Source: JARIHD01 sp036392795
GTDB taxonomy: Bacteria; Patescibacteriota; Saccharimonadia; Saccharimonadales; UBA4665
DNA length: 50,697 nucleotides
Direction of reading: 5' to 3'
NCBI GenBank assembly: GCA_036392795.1
Contig: DASVXH010000056.1
Coordinates: forward strand, 1-50,697
Positions 17,374 to 25,259 of this stretch are shown one piece after another; position 1 is the stretch's first letter, and the number at the start of each line of letters is the position of its first letter. The translations under genes were made by a program, and so were the position numbers. Under the pieces are notes generated by a model. The model saw only the letters and a program-made list of their open reading frames with translations, was not told the origin of the DNA and searched no databases.

Positions 17374-17952
17374 TTATTTGCCTAGAATCATCCCGCTCCA
17401 CAAAGATACTCTTTGAGGACTGGTTTGACGAGGCGCTGGCAGCTTATCGGGAGATAGTATTTCCTGCAACTGCTCAAAACTTTTAAGGAAATTCATGGCC
17501 TGTCCATGAGTAAGAGGATCACTTTCATGTTCAGCATATTCTAAGTCGCGCAACACAAAACCGTCTTGTGATAATAAACCCGCCTCCAGTGTTATCAAAC
17601 TTGGCCGGCCTGATGCAAGCGGAGAAGCCACAATACTATGAGTGACGGCATGAAGGCCCTCGTCTTCCAATGATGGCGAATATGTATCAGTTGTCAGCCA
17701 CATAACTTCGTCCGTATCATAGTAAATCGCCAGCTTATTTCTGACGGCCGGCCCCCCTGGTTGGTATTCAAAAGTTGCGCAAAATTCATCGGCCCTAACG
17801 GTGAGCTCGCCAAGATTCATGTCCGGATATACGCGGCGCGCCATGCTCCATATCTGTTCAGCTTGTGTCTGGAGATGGGACAATTCGGAAGGAGAGGCGT
17901 ATTCGGGATCGCCCCAAGGAGAAAGTGCGACGTTATGGTTATCGGCACTCAT
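17374..17952 (-). CDS. Unrecognised 192-residue protein
   Basis: No family recognised. It is soluble and acidic, without signal peptide or membrane segment. There are recognisable strands (LTVRADEFCATFEYQP, KLAIYYDTDEVMWLTTD) and a helical C-terminus (GQAMNFLKSFEQLQEIL), which suggest a small alpha/beta fold. The control region is notable: TTGACA, 16 bases, TATAAT, then only 6 bases to the ATG, so the message should start at or next to the A of the ATG. A 5-base inverted repeat lies over the -35 box. sbcB follows directly and may be co-transcribed. Confidence 0.7.
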   Translation of the reverse strand: MSADNHNVALSPWGDPEYASPSELSHLQTQAEQIWSMARRVYPDMNLGELTVRADEFCATFEYQPGGPAVRNKLAIYYDTDEVMWLTTDTYSPSLEDEGLHAVTHSIVASPLASGRPSLITLEAGLLSQDGFVLRDLEYAEHESDPLTHGQAMNFLKSFEQLQEILSPDKLPAPRQTSPQRVSLWSGMILGK

Positions 17953-17958
17953 ACCCTT

Positions 17959-17986
17959 ATTATATCACTTATGACAATAGTGTCAA
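17959..17986 (-). promoter_or_regulatory. Consensus promoter giving a leaderless message
   Basis: On the minus strand: TTGACA (17986-17981), 16 bases, TATAAT (17964-17959), then 6 bases to the ATG at 17952. An inverted repeat TGACA-n4-TGTCA (17972-17985) overlaps the -35 box and may be an operator. Confidence 0.75.
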
Positions 17987-18025
17987 TTATTACACCTCAT
18001 AACAGGGGTAAAAGCAATTATTAAA

Positions 18026-19303
18026 TTAGTATGTAAATTGACCGTGTTGACCGATTCGGACGATATCTTCGGGTTGCACACCTTCGCGTACCAGGCCATG
18101 TGAAATGCCCATTTTGCGCATAATGTCACGTATTCGCTGTACCCCTTCTTCGCTTTCAAAATCAGTACGTGCGGCGAATCGCTCAATTTTACGGCCGCGA
18201 ACAACATAGAGATTTGTGGCCTCTTTGGTAATTGTCCAGGCTTTTTCTTCCTGGTCCAGGGTTAGCACTGGGATGCCTTCGGTTTCTGGCTTTTCGGCAA
18301 TTTGACGGGATCGCTCAGTTTCGACTATGTGGCGAATTTTACGCAGTAATTCTGGAAGACCTTTTTTGGCTTGAGCTGAAATAGCCATAAGCTCTGTACC
18401 TTTTGGAACAAGTTTTTTCAGCGTAGCCAATTGGTCTCTTATCATGTCTTCGTCCAGACCTTCGATTTTTGTCAGGGCAACAATTTGAGGCTTGGTCGAT
18501 AGATCAATTTTATAGGCCCCTAGCTCTTGCTGAATAGTCCGGTAGGCATCGGCAACGTCTGACTGATAGGCATCGATCAAATGCAATAACACGGCCGTGC
18601 GTTCGACGTGACGTAAAAACTCGTCACCCAAACCCTTGCCTTCGGCGGCACCTTCGATCAGACCAGGAATATCGGCAAATAAAATACTCGCCTCGCCGTC
18701 AACGTCCACAACACCCAGGTTGGGTACAATCGTCGTGAACGGATAATCGGCGATTTCAGGGCGCGCGTTACTAATAACGCTGAGCAGCGTAGACTTCCCG
18801 GCATTAGGCAGGCCGACAAGTCCTACATCGGCGATCATCTTGAGCTCTAGCTGGGCGCTAATTTCGGTACCTTTTTCACCTTTTTCGGCAACACGCGGCG
18901 CCTGCCGGCGGGATGAGACAAAGTGGGCGTTGCCAAAACCGCCTTGACCGCCCTTGGCGATTATCACCTCCTGGCCATCTTGGGATAAATCTGCCAGCAG
19001 TTGACCTTCGGTATTTATAACCGCGGTACCTACTGGTACGGGCACTATCAAATCCCGGCCACTTTTACCCCGTTTGTTACGCTTGCTGCCGGAAGCGCCA
19101 GGCTCGGCACGAAGTTCCCGTTGATAGCGAAAATCAGCCAGAGTATTTTCGTTCCGGCTAGCCTGGAAAATAACATTACCGCCACGACCACCATCACCAC
19201 CGTCAGGACCACCCTTATCTATATATTTTTCGTGACGAAAACTGACAATGCCGTTTCCGCCATCGCCCGCCTTAATTAATACTGATGCTTTATCGATAAA
19301 CAT
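18026..19303 (-). CDS. obg: GTPase Obg/CgtA
   Basis: An essential ribosome-associated GTPase acting in 50S assembly and stress response. At 425 residues it has all three domains. The glycine-rich Obg fold (1-158) has repeats such as GGPDGGDGGRGGN. The G domain has P-loop GLPNAGKST (164-172), switch region TTIVPNLG and DIPG at 211-214. The C-terminal OCT domain contains FESEEGVQRIRDIMRKMGI. The G4 motif, usually NKxD, reads TKIE (278-281), a substitution that could alter guanine recognition. The ATG has AGGAG 8 bases upstream. The gene follows the LysM/CHAP hydrolase with an 18-base gap, so both may share the promoter at 20583-20610. Confidence 0.95.
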   Translation of the reverse strand: MFIDKASVLIKAGDGGNGIVSFRHEKYIDKGGPDGGDGGRGGNVIFQASRNENTLADFRYQRELRAEPGASGSKRNKRGKSGRDLIVPVPVGTAVINTEGQLLADLSQDGQEVIIAKGGQGGFGNAHFVSSRRQAPRVAEKGEKGTEISAQLELKMIADVGLVGLPNAGKSTLLSVISNARPEIADYPFTTIVPNLGVVDVDGEASILFADIPGLIEGAAEGKGLGDEFLRHVERTAVLLHLIDAYQSDVADAYRTIQQELGAYKIDLSTKPQIVALTKIEGLDEDMIRDQLATLKKLVPKGTELMAISAQAKKGLPELLRKIRHIVETERSRQIAEKPETEGIPVLTLDQEEKAWTITKEATNLYVVRGRKIERFAARTDFESEEGVQRIRDIMRKMGISHGLVREGVQPEDIVRIGQHGQFTY

Positions 19304-19321
19304 AGCAAAGACTCCTAAAAA

Positions 19322-20491
19322 CTAGTGAATGTAGTTGTAACCGCGAGCCTGGCTGGCGGGAATAAGTTTGTAGTCGACACGGTTAAAGCCACCAGCCGGT
19401 GTGGCGTCGGTCATAGACCGCTGACCACGTGAGTTCATTTCGGAAATCCAAACACTGCCGTCTTCATTAACAGCCTCGACGATAGCTACGTGACCCGGTC
19501 GGCGGCTAGTGTTGGTAACGATTGCTGCGCCAATAGCAGGACTGTTGTCGACTCGTATACCGGCCGCGGCAGCTCGATCATCCCAAGTCCAAGCATCCCC
19601 AAGATTAGACGGTAATGGTCGGCCAATAGCCGCACGGCGGTCGGCTACGTACCAGGTACAGAAACCGCGGTCATAGCCATTGTAACCATATACGGGAGAG
19701 TAGGATCCGCCAAGTCCACTCGAAAATGAACCCCGGCCTGTCGCAACTGGCTGCAAGCCATTTGGAATGATAATCAGCTGGCCCAATTTTAGCCCGCCCA
19801 ATTCGGCGTCGTTGTAGGCAATGATTTGGTCTTTACTGGCGCGGTATTTCTGCGCCAGAGTATCCGGATTGTCACCTTGTTTAACGGTATATACGATTCC
19901 GTTAACGGGAGGGATAACCAAACGCGTACCTACTGCGACACTGTTGCCGGAAAGCCCATTGGACCAAACAATACTCTCTGACGTTACATTAAACTTGGCA
20001 GCGATACTGGCGACAGTGTCACCGTCCAGGACGTTATAATGCACGATGTCTTTGCTGCTCTTTAATTCGGTCGCCACTGCTTGGGGCTTGGCGATAACCG
20101 CCGATTGAACGGGAACCGTAAGCATAGTACTGGCACTGTCGGCCTGGTTGGTAACAGCAGGTGTTTCAGCAAGGTTGGTCATCTGTGCCAGATTGACAGC
20201 GATTTCAGCCGTGGACAGTTGGTCCAGTGGGTCAGAAGACTGCTCATTACCGCCGTTAACGGCCCTGACAGCGTTTTGGTGCGAAGCATCATTCGACGGG
20301 TTGCTTTGCAGGACAAAGATAATGATACCGCCCAACAGCAAAACATTGACCGTCAATAGGCCGTACCGCACAAAACGGCGGCTGGCTATCGTCTTTAGCA
20401 GCCGTTTTTTGATATGCGAAAAACGCCCTTTCCGAGGGCCCGACGAGTCACTGGCAGTGGCTGGATTGGAATTCAACTTATTGATAAGCAC
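19322..20491 (-). CDS. Secreted/anchored peptidoglycan hydrolase with two LysM and a CHAP domain
   Basis: 389 residues. A basic cytoplasmic N-terminus is followed by a membrane anchor (about 44-62) and a flexible linker. Two LysM repeats then bind glycan (about 150-194 and 200-243, each ending in the VIPP or IIPN pattern). The C-terminal CHAP amidase/endopeptidase domain (about 268-385) has catalytic C278 (GFCTWY), H334 (PGHVAIVE) and E351. It would cut peptide bonds in peptidoglycan outside the cell, during growth or contact with a host. The start is a GTG at 20491; an in-frame stop lies just upstream, and AGGAG abuts the GTG, so the true start might be slightly internal. An 85-base structured leader precedes it. 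Confidence 0.88.
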   Translation of the reverse strand: MLINKLNSNPATASDSSGPRKGRFSHIKKRLLKTIASRRFVRYGLLTVNVLLLGGIIIFVLQSNPSNDASHQNAVRAVNGGNEQSSDPLDQLSTAEIAVNLAQMTNLAETPAVTNQADSASTMLTVPVQSAVIAKPQAVATELKSSKDIVHYNVLDGDTVASIAAKFNVTSESIVWSNGLSGNSVAVGTRLVIPPVNGIVYTVKQGDNPDTLAQKYRASKDQIIAYNDAELGGLKLGQLIIIPNGLQPVATGRGSFSSGLGGSYSPVYGYNGYDRGFCTWYVADRRAAIGRPLPSNLGDAWTWDDRAAAAGIRVDNSPAIGAAIVTNTSRRPGHVAIVEAVNEDGSVWISEMNSRGQRSMTDATPAGGFNRVDYKLIPASQARGYNYIH

Positions 20492-20576
20492 TCCTGGCGC
20501 CTAAAAAGACGCCAATTCTCCTGTTTCCAAGAGGAAACGAAAGGACTTGCCTTCAAAGGAGCACTCTTTCGTTTCA
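20492..20576 (-). promoter_or_regulatory. Structured 5' leader of the LysM/CHAP hydrolase
   Basis: The expected transcript begins near 20576 and at once forms a perfect 10-base stem (20566-20575 with 20534-20543). A second 7-base stem with a U5A loop (20508-20514 with 20495-20501) ends next to the AGGAG/GTG start. It may be a cis-regulatory RNA that controls access to the start. It does not match the ydaO c-di-AMP riboswitch pattern as I remember it. Confidence 0.55.
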
Positions 20577-20582
20577 AGCATA

Positions 20583-20610
20583 AGTATAGCGTATATGGCA
20601 ATTTTTGCAA
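20583..20610 (-). promoter_or_regulatory. Promoter of the LysM/CHAP hydrolase
   Basis: On the minus strand: TTGCAA (20610-20605), 16 bases, TATACT (20588-20583). The start near 20576 lies immediately before the 10-base stem of the leader. Confidence 0.6.
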
Positions 20611-20635
20611 GGTCAGCAGGACATTGCTACCCCTG

Positions 20636-21679
20636 TTAATTACAAAGCTTGGTGCAGAATTGTCGCACTTTCTGCTCGTGTTCAGCGAATGTCTTGGAAA
20701 AATGGGTCGTACCGTCGTCACCAGAGACAAAATAAAGCCAATCGGTGTCGGCTGGGTAGGCTACGGCTTTTAGCGAACTAACGGTGACGTTAGAGATGGG
20801 CGTAGGCGGCAGGCCGACGTGAGAGTAGGTGTTATATACCGAATCGAAGCGACTGGAGGGTTTTTGGCCGGCAAGCACCGCGCCATATGAAGCCGTGGCG
20901 TCTGATTCCAGTTTCATGCCATTACGCAGACGGGATAAGAATACCTGGGCAACCTGCTCACGGTCTTGTTGTTTAGGGACTTCCTTTTCCACGATGGATG
21001 CTAAGATTATGGCTTGATAGGTGCTAAGGCCTTGTTTAGCAAAAGCGCTGCGCAGGTCGGGAGTCAAATAGCCATTCATTTGATCCAGAGCACTCCCGAT
21101 GATAACGGCAGCCTCGGTATTAGCAGTTTTTTGATACGAATCTGGATAGAGATAGCCCTCTAGCGTAGCAGTAGCGGGCTTATCTACCAGTGCGGGATGG
21201 CCTGCATATGCGGCCGGCTCCAAAGCAGCATCCACTGCTGATTCTTGGAACCCATCCTGGATCAAGGTAGTACGAAGTTGGTCAATACGACGTCCCGGTA
21301 AGAGGGTAACCAGATTTGTAGCTACTTTTCCGCGCGTTAACTGCGATACGATTTCGGCCACACTTTGGGAAGCCGCCAACTCATAACTGCCCGCCTTTAG
21401 ATCGGCGCCAACTTCTTTACTACTGACGTACAAACGAAATGCCCAACTGCTGCGAATTACTTTTTCGTGCTGTAATAGGCCGGCAATCTCGTCCACAGAC
21501 GCACCTTGATCCACGGTAATCAACCGAGCCTGCGTATCATTGCTGAGTGGCTGCAAATTTTTGTTGTACGCATATCGTACCCCGATTGTTCCGCCGCCAA
21601 TCAATATTATGCCGATTACCAATAGAACAACGAGACGACGAGGCCAACGGCGCCGAGCCGGCTGACTCGTGTATTTCAT
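20636..21679 (-). CDS. mltG: Endolytic transglycosylase MltG
   Basis: Cleaves nascent peptidoglycan strands at the outer face of the membrane and so sets glycan length. 347 residues: a cytoplasmic basic N-terminus, a membrane anchor (about 15-35), and a LysM-like subdomain with ITVDQGASVDEIAGLL. The YceG domain has EGYLYPDSY (174-182), catalytic Glu E231 in ASIVEKE, and a C-terminal YNTYSHVGLPPTPI motif. It overlaps ruvX by the 4-base ATGA. The operon order is the actin-fold protein, a large single-pass protein, ruvX, mltG. The adjacent wall hydrolase gene reads the same way with its own promoter. Confidence 0.95.
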   Translation of the reverse strand: MKYTSQPARRRWPRRLVVLLVIGIILIGGGTIGVRYAYNKNLQPLSNDTQARLITVDQGASVDEIAGLLQHEKVIRSSWAFRLYVSSKEVGADLKAGSYELAASQSVAEIVSQLTRGKVATNLVTLLPGRRIDQLRTTLIQDGFQESAVDAALEPAAYAGHPALVDKPATATLEGYLYPDSYQKTANTEAAVIIGSALDQMNGYLTPDLRSAFAKQGLSTYQAIILASIVEKEVPKQQDREQVAQVFLSRLRNGMKLESDATASYGAVLAGQKPSSRFDSVYNTYSHVGLPPTPISNVTVSSLKAVAYPADTDWLYFVSGDDGTTHFSKTFAEHEQKVRQFCTKLCN

Positions 21680-22101
21680 GCGCGCACCTCAAGATGGTCG
21701 TTTAAGTAATCTTCTAGGATATAGACGGCAGCCAGAGCATCTATATCACCTTTTTGGTAGGGTTTACCTCGCTTTTGCAGCTCTTCTTCTGCTTTAACGG
21801 AAGTAAGGGCTTCGTCTTGCCACTGTATGGCAAAGCCGCTTGCCCGCTCCAATGCCCGGCCAAAGTCGCGAACTTTTTGGGTTTGAGGCGTTTCATCACC
21901 GCTTAGACTACGCGGCAAGCCCATCACCACCACAGCCACATCTTCTTTTTTAATGAGTTCAATTAGTTTTTGCATAATATCATCGGTATGGTCGAGTGTT
22001 GTAAGTGCATGGGCGATTCGAGCAACCGCATTGGCGATCGCTATGCCAATTCTTTTTTCGCCCACATCCAAAGCCAGGATTGAGCTACTACTAGTTAGCA
22101 T
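21676..22101 (-). CDS. ruvX: Putative pre-16S rRNA nuclease RuvX/YqgF
   Basis: An RNase H-fold nuclease of the YqgF family, linked to 16S rRNA 5'-end maturation. Motif LALDVGEKRIGIAIAN with the catalytic Asp lies near residue 12. VVVMGLPRSLSGDETPQTQKV is in the middle, and the terminal acidic strand reads KGDIDALAAVYILEDYL. The ATG at 22101 (141 residues) is preferred over an upstream TTG at 22125; it gives an 11-base overlap with the preceding gene and no odd basic extension. Its own stop overlaps mltG by ATGA, a neighbourhood seen in many bacteria. Confidence 0.93.
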   Translation of the reverse strand: MLTSSSSILALDVGEKRIGIAIANAVARIAHALTTLDHTDDIMQKLIELIKKEDVAVVVMGLPRSLSGDETPQTQKVRDFGRALERASGFAIQWQDEALTSVKAEEELQKRGKPYQKGDIDALAAVYILEDYLNDHLEVRA

Positions 22102-23809
22102 CTTTCTTGACGACCGGTTTTTCAACCGTAATAGTTATCTTGCTCGTCTTCTTTGGGATGGCCTTGACCCAAAATGGGCTGTAGTCAACTTCGACCTCAG
22201 TTACGCCGGGGTATTTGCCAATAATTTCTTTGGCATCGTTGCCTTTTTTGCCAGCAACTTGATTTTTGATCTCACCTACATTCAGATCGGAGCCGGCCAC
22301 TGCCGTAGCATCCATCACAACCATGGTTGATCCATTCCGCTCGTTTAACAGCTTGAACGTTGCGTCTTCAAGGCCAAAGTCGATAATCTGCTGCTTGTTT
22401 TTGTCAATCTTCTTTTCTACCTCGTGTTCGACGATTTTTTTAAGATCGGTTAGTTTCGCGCCGATCATTGAATAGGTGATTTTTTGAGTAACGGTTACGG
22501 ATGGGGCTTCATCGCCCACTTTAACATTGGTTGTCACCTCTGGCTCGGAAGTTTTAAAGGTGTCCTCCAGAGAATAGAGATTTTTCGCAGTCAACCCTCG
22601 TTGCAGCTCCAATTTAATAGGATTGGCGTCCTGAGTGGCAATTTTTTGTTTGGCATTATCTATGTCTGTTTGAGATACGATCTTAACAATTTGACTGGTA
22701 CCGCCGCTGGTTGCACTTCCTTCGCCTGTGACGTTAGCAAATCCAGCAACCGAATAGTTGGAAGCGGCCATATTATATTTCTCTCCTGCACCTTGGGATG
22801 TAATCCCAACTGGTGTGCTCTTTTTGTTGTTTTTGCAAGTATTACCCTGATAATTGCTAGGCTCCACTACAACGGTTGACTGAGTGATAAAAGTTAAACC
22901 ATTGGCGCTCACCCCGGTACCGGCCGGTATTGTCACCGTATTTCCAGTGATCACATCATTGAGATTACAATAAACAAAACGGATGGTACCGGATGCTTTG
23001 GTGCCATTATCTTTTTGACCGGTAGAATCAACCTGTTGAGTGAAAGTTTTTTGCAGTTTCTGCTCAACCGAAGGAATTACGGCCTCTTCGGCATCCACCT
23101 CTTTTGCCGTGGGGCTAAGTGTTACGTCCAGATTCGCCTGAATGGCCGAGCTGTCAGTCTTGACTGAAATCGAAGCGCGCGGCATAGACACAAACATCAT
23201 GTACCACAAAAAGACAAAGATAATAACCGCCAAGACACCGACAACCCCCCATAAACGGAACTTGTCAAAATCGGGGATGCTGAATTTTTTGCCTGGTTTT
23301 TTGGGTTTTTTACTGGAAGTAGCCGCCGCAACGCTAGCGGCCGACGTATTATCTAATTCGATCTCGTCATCGCGTTCAGAAGCCAGTGGCACAGCCGCAC
23401 TGGCGGGAGTTCGGCGCAAATGTTGACCGACACTCTTTGATTTATCAATGGGCTCGTCGTCGGTCATATGTACGGTTTCTTCGGTGTCGTCACCAGAATC
23501 TTGATCGCCCATATGAACGGTAGGGATTTCGGGCCGAGATTGCAGCGATTTTGCCACATAGATACCGACACTGCCTGCCAGCGGCAGTAGTCCAGCCTCA
23601 GCAGTTATAAGCACCAAATGCTTCTTGGCTTCATCAGCAGTACGCTTGAGCAGTCGCATATTGACGACACTCTGCAGCACCGTTGCCCGTTTAGGCAAAA
23701 CCAGTGCGACGATTTTTTCGTGGGAACCACGGACCTTATCTATAATAGCGGTAATTTCGTCGTCGATATCGATATAGATTGTGTCTTTTCCGGAAGAATT
23801 CGTACTCAT
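22091..23809 (-). CDS. Single-pass protein with conserved cytosolic domain and long extracellular region
   Basis: 572 residues. A cytosolic N-terminal alpha/beta domain (about 10-95, IYIDIDDEITAIIDKV, ALVLPKRATVLQSVVNMRLL) looks like a nucleotide- or protein-binding fold. A disordered acidic, Thr/Ser-rich linker follows, then a basic patch (KKPKKPGKK) and one membrane helix (185-206). The remaining 365 residues are extracellular and beta-rich, with two Cys-containing loops. I know this layout from CPR genomes as hypothetical or baseplate-J-like, but cannot assign a function. It follows the FtsA/PilM-like gene at once: a TATAAT overlaps that gene's stop codon, and exactly 6 bases separate the box from this ATG. 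A cell-surface or division-linked role is inferred. Confidence 0.75.
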   Translation of the reverse strand: MSTNSSGKDTIYIDIDDEITAIIDKVRGSHEKIVALVLPKRATVLQSVVNMRLLKRTADEAKKHLVLITAEAGLLPLAGSVGIYVAKSLQSRPEIPTVHMGDQDSGDDTEETVHMTDDEPIDKSKSVGQHLRRTPASAAVPLASERDDEIELDNTSAASVAAATSSKKPKKPGKKFSIPDFDKFRLWGVVGVLAVIIFVFLWYMMFVSMPRASISVKTDSSAIQANLDVTLSPTAKEVDAEEAVIPSVEQKLQKTFTQQVDSTGQKDNGTKASGTIRFVYCNLNDVITGNTVTIPAGTGVSANGLTFITQSTVVVEPSNYQGNTCKNNKKSTPVGITSQGAGEKYNMAASNYSVAGFANVTGEGSATSGGTSQIVKIVSQTDIDNAKQKIATQDANPIKLELQRGLTAKNLYSLEDTFKTSEPEVTTNVKVGDEAPSVTVTQKITYSMIGAKLTDLKKIVEHEVEKKIDKNKQQIIDFGLEDATFKLLNERNGSTMVVMDATAVAGSDLNVGEIKNQVAGKKGNDAKEIIGKYPGVTEVEVDYSPFWVKAIPKKTSKITITVEKPVVKKDAN

Positions 23810-23815
23810 TTTTTT

Positions 23816-23821
23816 ATTATA
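23816..23821 (-). promoter_or_regulatory. TATAAT box 6 bases before an ATG
   Basis: On the minus strand the box overlaps the stop codon of the upstream gene and is followed by six A residues and the ATG at 23809. No ribosome site is present. This suggests an internal promoter giving a leaderless message; the -35 box is poor. Confidence 0.45.
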
Positions 23822-25151
23822 CCCGTAACATTTTATCTATTTTTTCTCTTACAGAATCGCCAGGAGAGGTTGAAAACTGCAATGTATCCAAACCGACGCG
23901 TAGCAAGCCCATGGCGGTAATAAAAGTATGGTCGGTTACATCACCAGTTGCGTCGACAATGCCAACGACTTGTTCAGGTTGGATATGCTGCACAACGGGT
24001 TTACGCGTAAATGGCAGCTCAGTATACCAATTACCGGACTCTAAACGGTCCATTAACATATCCAGACTCGAACCACCGCCACATAAAAACAGACGGTGGG
24101 GTAAATGGTCAAGCTTATTATTGAATTCGCTGAGTGCCAGTTCAACACCACTCGCCCAAACGTCCAGAGTTTTATTTAATGCGCCCTCGATAGCGGGTAC
24201 TTTGGGCTGCGGGGCCTTATTCGTCGAAAGACCAACCTTTAATTCTTCGGCTTGCACAAATGACACGCTCAGTTCTCGTTCGATAGAACGCGTAAAGGCA
24301 CGACCACCGATACCAAACATCTTGGTTCCCTGCACGCCACCGTCATTTATGACAGCGATATCAGTCGTGCCGCCGCCCACGTCCATCAATACCGCACTCA
24401 TGCTGGCGTTGGCATCGTTGCCGATCACCGAGCGAGCAACCGCGAATGGTTCAGCCGCCACGGCCAATAAGTCCAGATCAAGTTGCTGGGCCGTACGCTC
24501 CAGGGCACCAATGTGGATCATCGGCGCAAAAGCGGTGTACAGTTGTACAACGACGTCGCGGCCCTGAAAACCGATCGGACTCGTCACTTTGTAGCCGTCG
24601 ATCTCAATCCCCACCAGAGCGCTATTGACCAAGCGAACGTCAACTTCTTTGCCGCCCAATTCCCAGGCCAGCTGTTTTTTAGCCTTGGACTCGGCGCGTT
24701 CCTGGACTAATTTGATAATTTTTTCGACTTCCAGCAGGTCCAGGGGCTTATCGGGTTGTTTACGCGTAACGCGCACCGTCGTAGTCGTGCCCTTAACAAG
24801 TTCTCCCGCGATACCGATAACCGCTGTACGCACACTCACCCCAGACTGTTCTTCGGCCTGGCTGAGCGCCTTGTCACAGTTGGCTACTACGCTCGAAATA
24901 TCGGCGATAGCACCGGCCTGCATATCGCTGAGCTCCTGATGGGCGCGGCCCACACCTACGATTTCGACAGTGTCACCCTTTACCCGGCCAATAAGCGCCT
25001 TTACAAATTCGGTACCAATATCCAAGCCAACAACGTATTGGTCTTCAGCGGATTCTTTGGCTTTTTGGCCAACTTTGGCATTAACCTCGGAGGCTTTATC
25101 GGCAACCTTTTGCGCCAACGATTGGCCCATAGTTTTAAACTTATCAAGCAT
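23817..25151 (-). CDS. Actin-fold protein of the FtsA/PilM type
   Basis: 444 residues from the ATG at 25151, which has GAAGG 5 bases upstream (a TTG four codons earlier is less likely). An N-terminal amphipathic/helical extension is followed by YVVGLDIGTEFVKALIG (phosphate 1), an SHS2-like insertion, then VLMDVGGGTTDIAVI (phosphate 2) and LFLCGGGSSLDMLM (adenosine motif), as in FtsA and PilM. FtsA tethers the divisome to the membrane and PilM organises type IV pili. No ftsZ or pil genes lie in this window, so the choice is open. An extended -10 (TGATATAAT) is just upstream. It heads an operon with a large single-pass protein, ruvX and mltG, which favours a role in division or wall growth. Confidence 0.82.
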   Translation of the reverse strand: MLDKFKTMGQSLAQKVADKASEVNAKVGQKAKESAEDQYVVGLDIGTEFVKALIGRVKGDTVEIVGVGRAHQELSDMQAGAIADISSVVANCDKALSQAEEQSGVSVRTAVIGIAGELVKGTTTTVRVTRKQPDKPLDLLEVEKIIKLVQERAESKAKKQLAWELGGKEVDVRLVNSALVGIEIDGYKVTSPIGFQGRDVVVQLYTAFAPMIHIGALERTAQQLDLDLLAVAAEPFAVARSVIGNDANASMSAVLMDVGGGTTDIAVINDGGVQGTKMFGIGGRAFTRSIERELSVSFVQAEELKVGLSTNKAPQPKVPAIEGALNKTLDVWASGVELALSEFNNKLDHLPHRLFLCGGGSSLDMLMDRLESGNWYTELPFTRKPVVQHIQPEQVVGIVDATGDVTDHTFITAMGLLRVGLDTLQFSTSPGDSVREKIDKMLRV

Positions 25152-25259
25152 AATCGCCTTCAATTATATCATGGTCACGGGAAGTGTGACGTTCAGTTTG
25201 TTAACTCGTATGTTTTGGAAGCATTATCAATAAAAAGCCGTCGACTGCGCTTTGGTATG

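Noticed and set aside
20492..20576. ydaO-type c-di-AMP riboswitch
   Set aside because: Gene context fits, but the leader is too short and lacks the conserved segments I know for that class, so it is reported only as an unidentified structured leader.
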